A program made the position numbers and the translations under genes. From assembly GCA_022225965.2 (NCBI GenBank), contig JAKJXP020000204.1, forward strand, positions 1 through 23,734: a stretch of DNA of 23,734 nucleotides. Direction: 5' to 3'. Each line of letters begins with the position of its first letter. The stretch's first letter is position 1. Shown in pieces: positions 20,838 to 23,734 of this stretch. The notes under the pieces were generated by a model. The model did no database searches. It was not told the DNA's origin and worked only from the letters and a program-made list of their open reading frames with translations. This DNA comes from Diatrype stigma. Lineage: Eukaryota > Ascomycota > Sordariomycetes > Xylariales > Diatrypaceae.

Positions 20838-20842
20838 ATTAC
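20838..20842. repeat. Element B right target-site duplication (ATTAC)
   Basis: It is identical to the 5 bp at 13499-13503 left of the element and lies directly against the end of the right LTR. Confidence 0.85.
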
Positions 20843-21060
20843 TTAAGTATAAGTAATGCTATTAAGGCATTAGTTAAATAATATTTATTTTATTAAAAGG
20901 CTTATATAAATCGTTAATAATATAATTATAACGTTAAAAAACTTAAATTATTATAAATTTATTTATTTCATTAAATCGAAATTTATAAAAAGATAAACAT
21001 TAGAAAATATTTCTTTATTATATTTCGATATAAAAGCACATATATATAATCGAACATAAA
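20843..21060. other. AT-rich spacer between element B and the gene island, nothing recognised
   Basis: The 218 bp right of the element B duplication are AT-rich and TA-rich with stops in all frames. No repeat, hairpin or coding motif was seen. Composition changes sharply at about 21060 to the normal sequence of the gene island. Confidence 0.4.
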
Positions 21061-21162
21061 CCACCTTTCGAAAAAAACTCGGGTATTTTCGATTAAGTTT
21101 AGCCCCGTGCTATTATGTAGGTGCCTATTTACTTTTATACAAAAACCGACCTGGGAGATGAG

Positions 21163-21228
21163 GTAAGTTATGCGTACAAGCCGCCTTGACTACCTGTGTT
21201 TCGAGAGAACCATTGCTAAGTCATTCAG
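21163..21228 (+). other. Possible orphan spliceosomal intron signals on the + strand
   Basis: GAG|GTAAGT at 21160-21168 is a full donor consensus, and TTCAG at 21224-21228 a good acceptor. Between them are 66 bp, a common fungal intron size, with a branch-like TTGAC or GCTAAG inside. No coding exon of meaningful length flanks it: ATG at 21158 joined across the intron gives a 12-codon frame. It could be a remnant of a gene cut off by the repeats on the left, part of a non-coding transcript, or chance. It lies convergent to the UbiA-like gene, in its presumed 3' flank. Confidence 0.2.
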
Positions 21229-21251
21229 CCGGTTAAGTCATGAAGATCACC

Positions 21252-22229
21252 TCATAGCTTGAGGGTAGGGTGTCCCTTTCCGTAAACTGGCAAGACAATT
21301 AACCCTAACATCCAAAGAGGAAACAGCTTCCAAGTCAGTACATCGCCTTTCGTGCTTCTGTCTAATAGAAGCCTCACAGCAATTACGATTCCAGCTACCC
21401 ACGCTGCTGCGCCGTCCCTATACCCGGCCTCCCAATACCAACAAGCTACTCCATTCCATATACCAACCCCAAGTACACACAGTATTCTAGCATTCAGGTC
21501 CCCTATAACAAGTGGAACTGTCTTTCGTCCCGTAGCTCTGTCTCCATCCATATCTCTGAAGTCCTGTAAGTGACTACAAGTAGTAATGGCAGCAGCAAGT
21601 ATAGTAAGCCAGATAATTGCTTTTCCTCCCCCAGCCAGAACAGAATGTCCTGTTGCTACCTCGATGGGGCCAGCGAAAAAGCACGCGAACCCGAGCCCAT
21701 TCAAAAGGTTCTTCAAGAAAGGATGAGAAGCGCCTCCCCATTCGTTATACCAGAGACAGAGAACGACCTCGAGCAGACAAGGGCCTAGCCCGCCAGCAGT
21801 CAGACCAGTCAATATGATTACTGGGTACATGCAGTACATGAATCTTGTGGCCTGCTGCGGAGTAAGCCGCTTTGCCGGCAACGGGCGCCACGGTTTATTC
21901 AGCTCATCTTCGGCGATAGCATGTGCATGTCGCTGGTTGTGTAGGTTGAAGAGCAATAAGTTGCTCCAGGACCAGAGAAGCATCCAGGGCATAATTTCTA
22001 GCATCTGGCGTGTAGTAAGAGCCGGGCCCATAGAAAAAAGAGGCGCAATGGATGCGTTGACCACACCGAAGATGAATCCCATGCCAATGATATCCTTGAA
22101 ATTGTTGCAACTGAATAGATATACGGTGTATATGTGATATAGTACTTGGGAAATATGCCTTAAAACAAACGCTAGAGGCATTGGGTAGCTACTCGCAAAA
22201 CTGCTGCGAGCTAAGGAGATGGATATCAT
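21252..22229 (-). CDS. UbiA-superfamily membrane prenyltransferase or UbiA-type terpene cyclase
   Basis: The 325-residue product is an integral membrane protein with about nine hydrophobic helices (roughly 50-67, 78-95, 131-150, 151-163, 175-193, 204-218, 248-265, 273-289, 300-316). It carries the two diphosphate/Mg-binding regions of the UbiA family. Region 1 is N95, N98-Q99-R100, E107-D108 and NKPWRPLP (111-118); region 2 is D223, D226, D228, D230 and GRKTVP (234-239). The form with Asn-Gln and NKPWRPLP is typical of fungal UbiA-like proteins, a group that includes the fumagillin sesquiterpene cyclase (Fma-TC) and the cyathane diterpene cyclase (EriG) and differs from the NDxxDxxxD of quinone prenyltransferases. 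The substrate is likely a prenyl diphosphate, with action in the ER membrane. The length is near full for the group, with no intron or internal stop. The start at 22229 is the first ATG after an in-frame stop; Met17 (22181) is an alternative that starts nearer the conserved part. Base composition is normal, unlike both flanks, and no cluster partner is in the window. The family call is firm, the reaction is not. Confidence 0.85.
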   Translation of the reverse strand: MISISLARSSFASSYPMPLAFVLRHISQVLYHIYTVYLFSCNNFKDIIGMGFIFGVVNASIAPLFSMGPALTTRQMLEIMPWMLLWSWSNLLLFNLHNQRHAHAIAEDELNKPWRPLPAKRLTPQQATRFMYCMYPVIILTGLTAGGLGPCLLEVVLCLWYNEWGGASHPFLKNLLNGLGFACFFAGPIEVATGHSVLAGGGKAIIWLTILAAAITTCSHLQDFRDMDGDRATGRKTVPLVIGDLNARILCVLGVGIWNGVACWYWEAGYRDGAAAWVAGIVIAVRLLLDRSTKGDVLTWKLFPLWMLGLIVLPVYGKGHPTLKL

Positions 22230-22820
22230 TATGGTGTGCCAGCGTAGCTTGAAAGTTGATGGTTTGTAATTGCAGTTAACAGAAAGTCTTAATTAATCTA
22301 GATCTTCCAGTTGTTTGATACGTTCGCAATGGCTGTAATATATATTTGAGAAAAGAGGTAATTTGCCATTAGAACTCGCCTGTACATTGTGTCACCGTAG
22401 GACTTCTAATTGTAGTTTATCTTACTTTCTCATCTGAATATCAGTAATACGCCGCACACATACTCTACACTTCTAACGTACATACGCAAACTGCACTTTC
22501 GGGGCGTGGGGGGTAAGAGGTCTCACAAGGCATCCTCTTACGTCCCATGGTGATCCAATTCCTGATCCCTACATGAAGTTTATGGGACTGTTTCTTGTTA
22601 TTGTCGTACAGAATATGGAGTACTAGGCCGGTCTCTTTGGACCGGGGGTCTGGGTGGACGGAGATTACTCAGGCGGGCTACGAGGGATTTTTCGAAACGA
22701 ACTGCACAATTGTGTGCTTAACATGCATTATCCAGGTACAATTTAACCAATCATAAAATGATCCCACTCTTTGTATTCCATTAACACTTTAATACAAACA
22801 GCAAGCGGCGAGGAATATTA
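22230..22820. other. Upstream flank of the UbiA-like gene, non-mutated, no gene seen
   Basis: About 590 bp with normal CA/TG content separate the start codon from mutated repeat DNA, so this should include the promoter. I see no ORF with recognisable protein features on either strand. There is a G-rich block at about 22500-22515 and a CGG-containing inverted repeat at 22628-22645. No TATA box could be fixed with confidence. Confidence 0.5.
22628..22645. promoter_or_regulatory. CCGGTC-N6-GACCGG inverted repeat, candidate Zn2Cys6 factor site
   Basis: CCGGTC and GACCGG are perfect reverse complements separated by TCTTTG. Inverted CGG/CCG half-sites with fixed spacing are the usual targets of fungal binuclear zinc-cluster regulators, which often control secondary metabolism genes. 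It lies about 400 bp upstream of the UbiA-like start, within the only non-mutated upstream DNA. There is one copy only, and no regulator gene is in the window, so the call is tentative. Confidence 0.3.

Positions 22821-23734
<914 letters not shown>

Noticed and set aside
21352..22137. Several + strand and one minus-strand open frames inside the UbiA-like gene
   Set aside because: They are shadows of the 325-codon gene, with no family motifs of their own.

Overview
The window looks like an AT-rich, transposon-filled compartment of a filamentous ascomycete (Pezizomycotina) genome. Most of positions 1-21060 and 22820-23734 carry the mark of repeat-induced point mutation (RIP). CA and TG dinucleotides are depleted, TA is in large excess, and CpG is largely kept. 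Former coding frames are full of TAA/TAG codons where Gln or Trp codons would be expected, and Asp/His positions have become Asn/Tyr. No index was computed, so this is by inspection. The species cannot be named from the sequence.

Two dead Ty3/Gypsy LTR retrotransposons, both in + orientation, fill most of the window. Element A (113-10524) has a 5' LTR remnant of 91 bp next to an inverted-repeat (hairpin) insert, a degenerate pol (protease, reverse transcriptase, RNase H, integrase, chromodomain) at about 3190-7800, an unexplained 2.4 kb tail holding a 27-bp minisatellite, a purine tract and a 260-bp 3' LTR. Element B (13504-20837) is structurally complete. It has LTRs of 224 and 226 bp, a 5-bp target duplication ATTAC, a gag with a CCHC knuckle, protease, RT, RNase H, integrase, a C-terminal chromodomain and a G-rich polypurine tract. 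A 260-bp solo LTR of family A, in opposite orientation and flanked by its own ACTTT duplication, sits inside the RT of element B (17328-17587) and is much less mutated than its host.

Between the elements lies a stretch (10525-13498) that starts with an unmutated GC-rich 15-bp minisatellite and then becomes AT-rich sequence in which I recognise no gene.

The only gene that looks alive is on the minus strand at 21252-22229. It is an intronless 325-codon UbiA-superfamily integral membrane protein, similar to fungal UbiA-type prenyltransferases and terpene cyclases of secondary metabolism. It sits in a 1.8 kb island of normal base composition (about 21060-22820) with mutated repeat DNA on both sides. 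The window ends in a long (TTA)n microsatellite.
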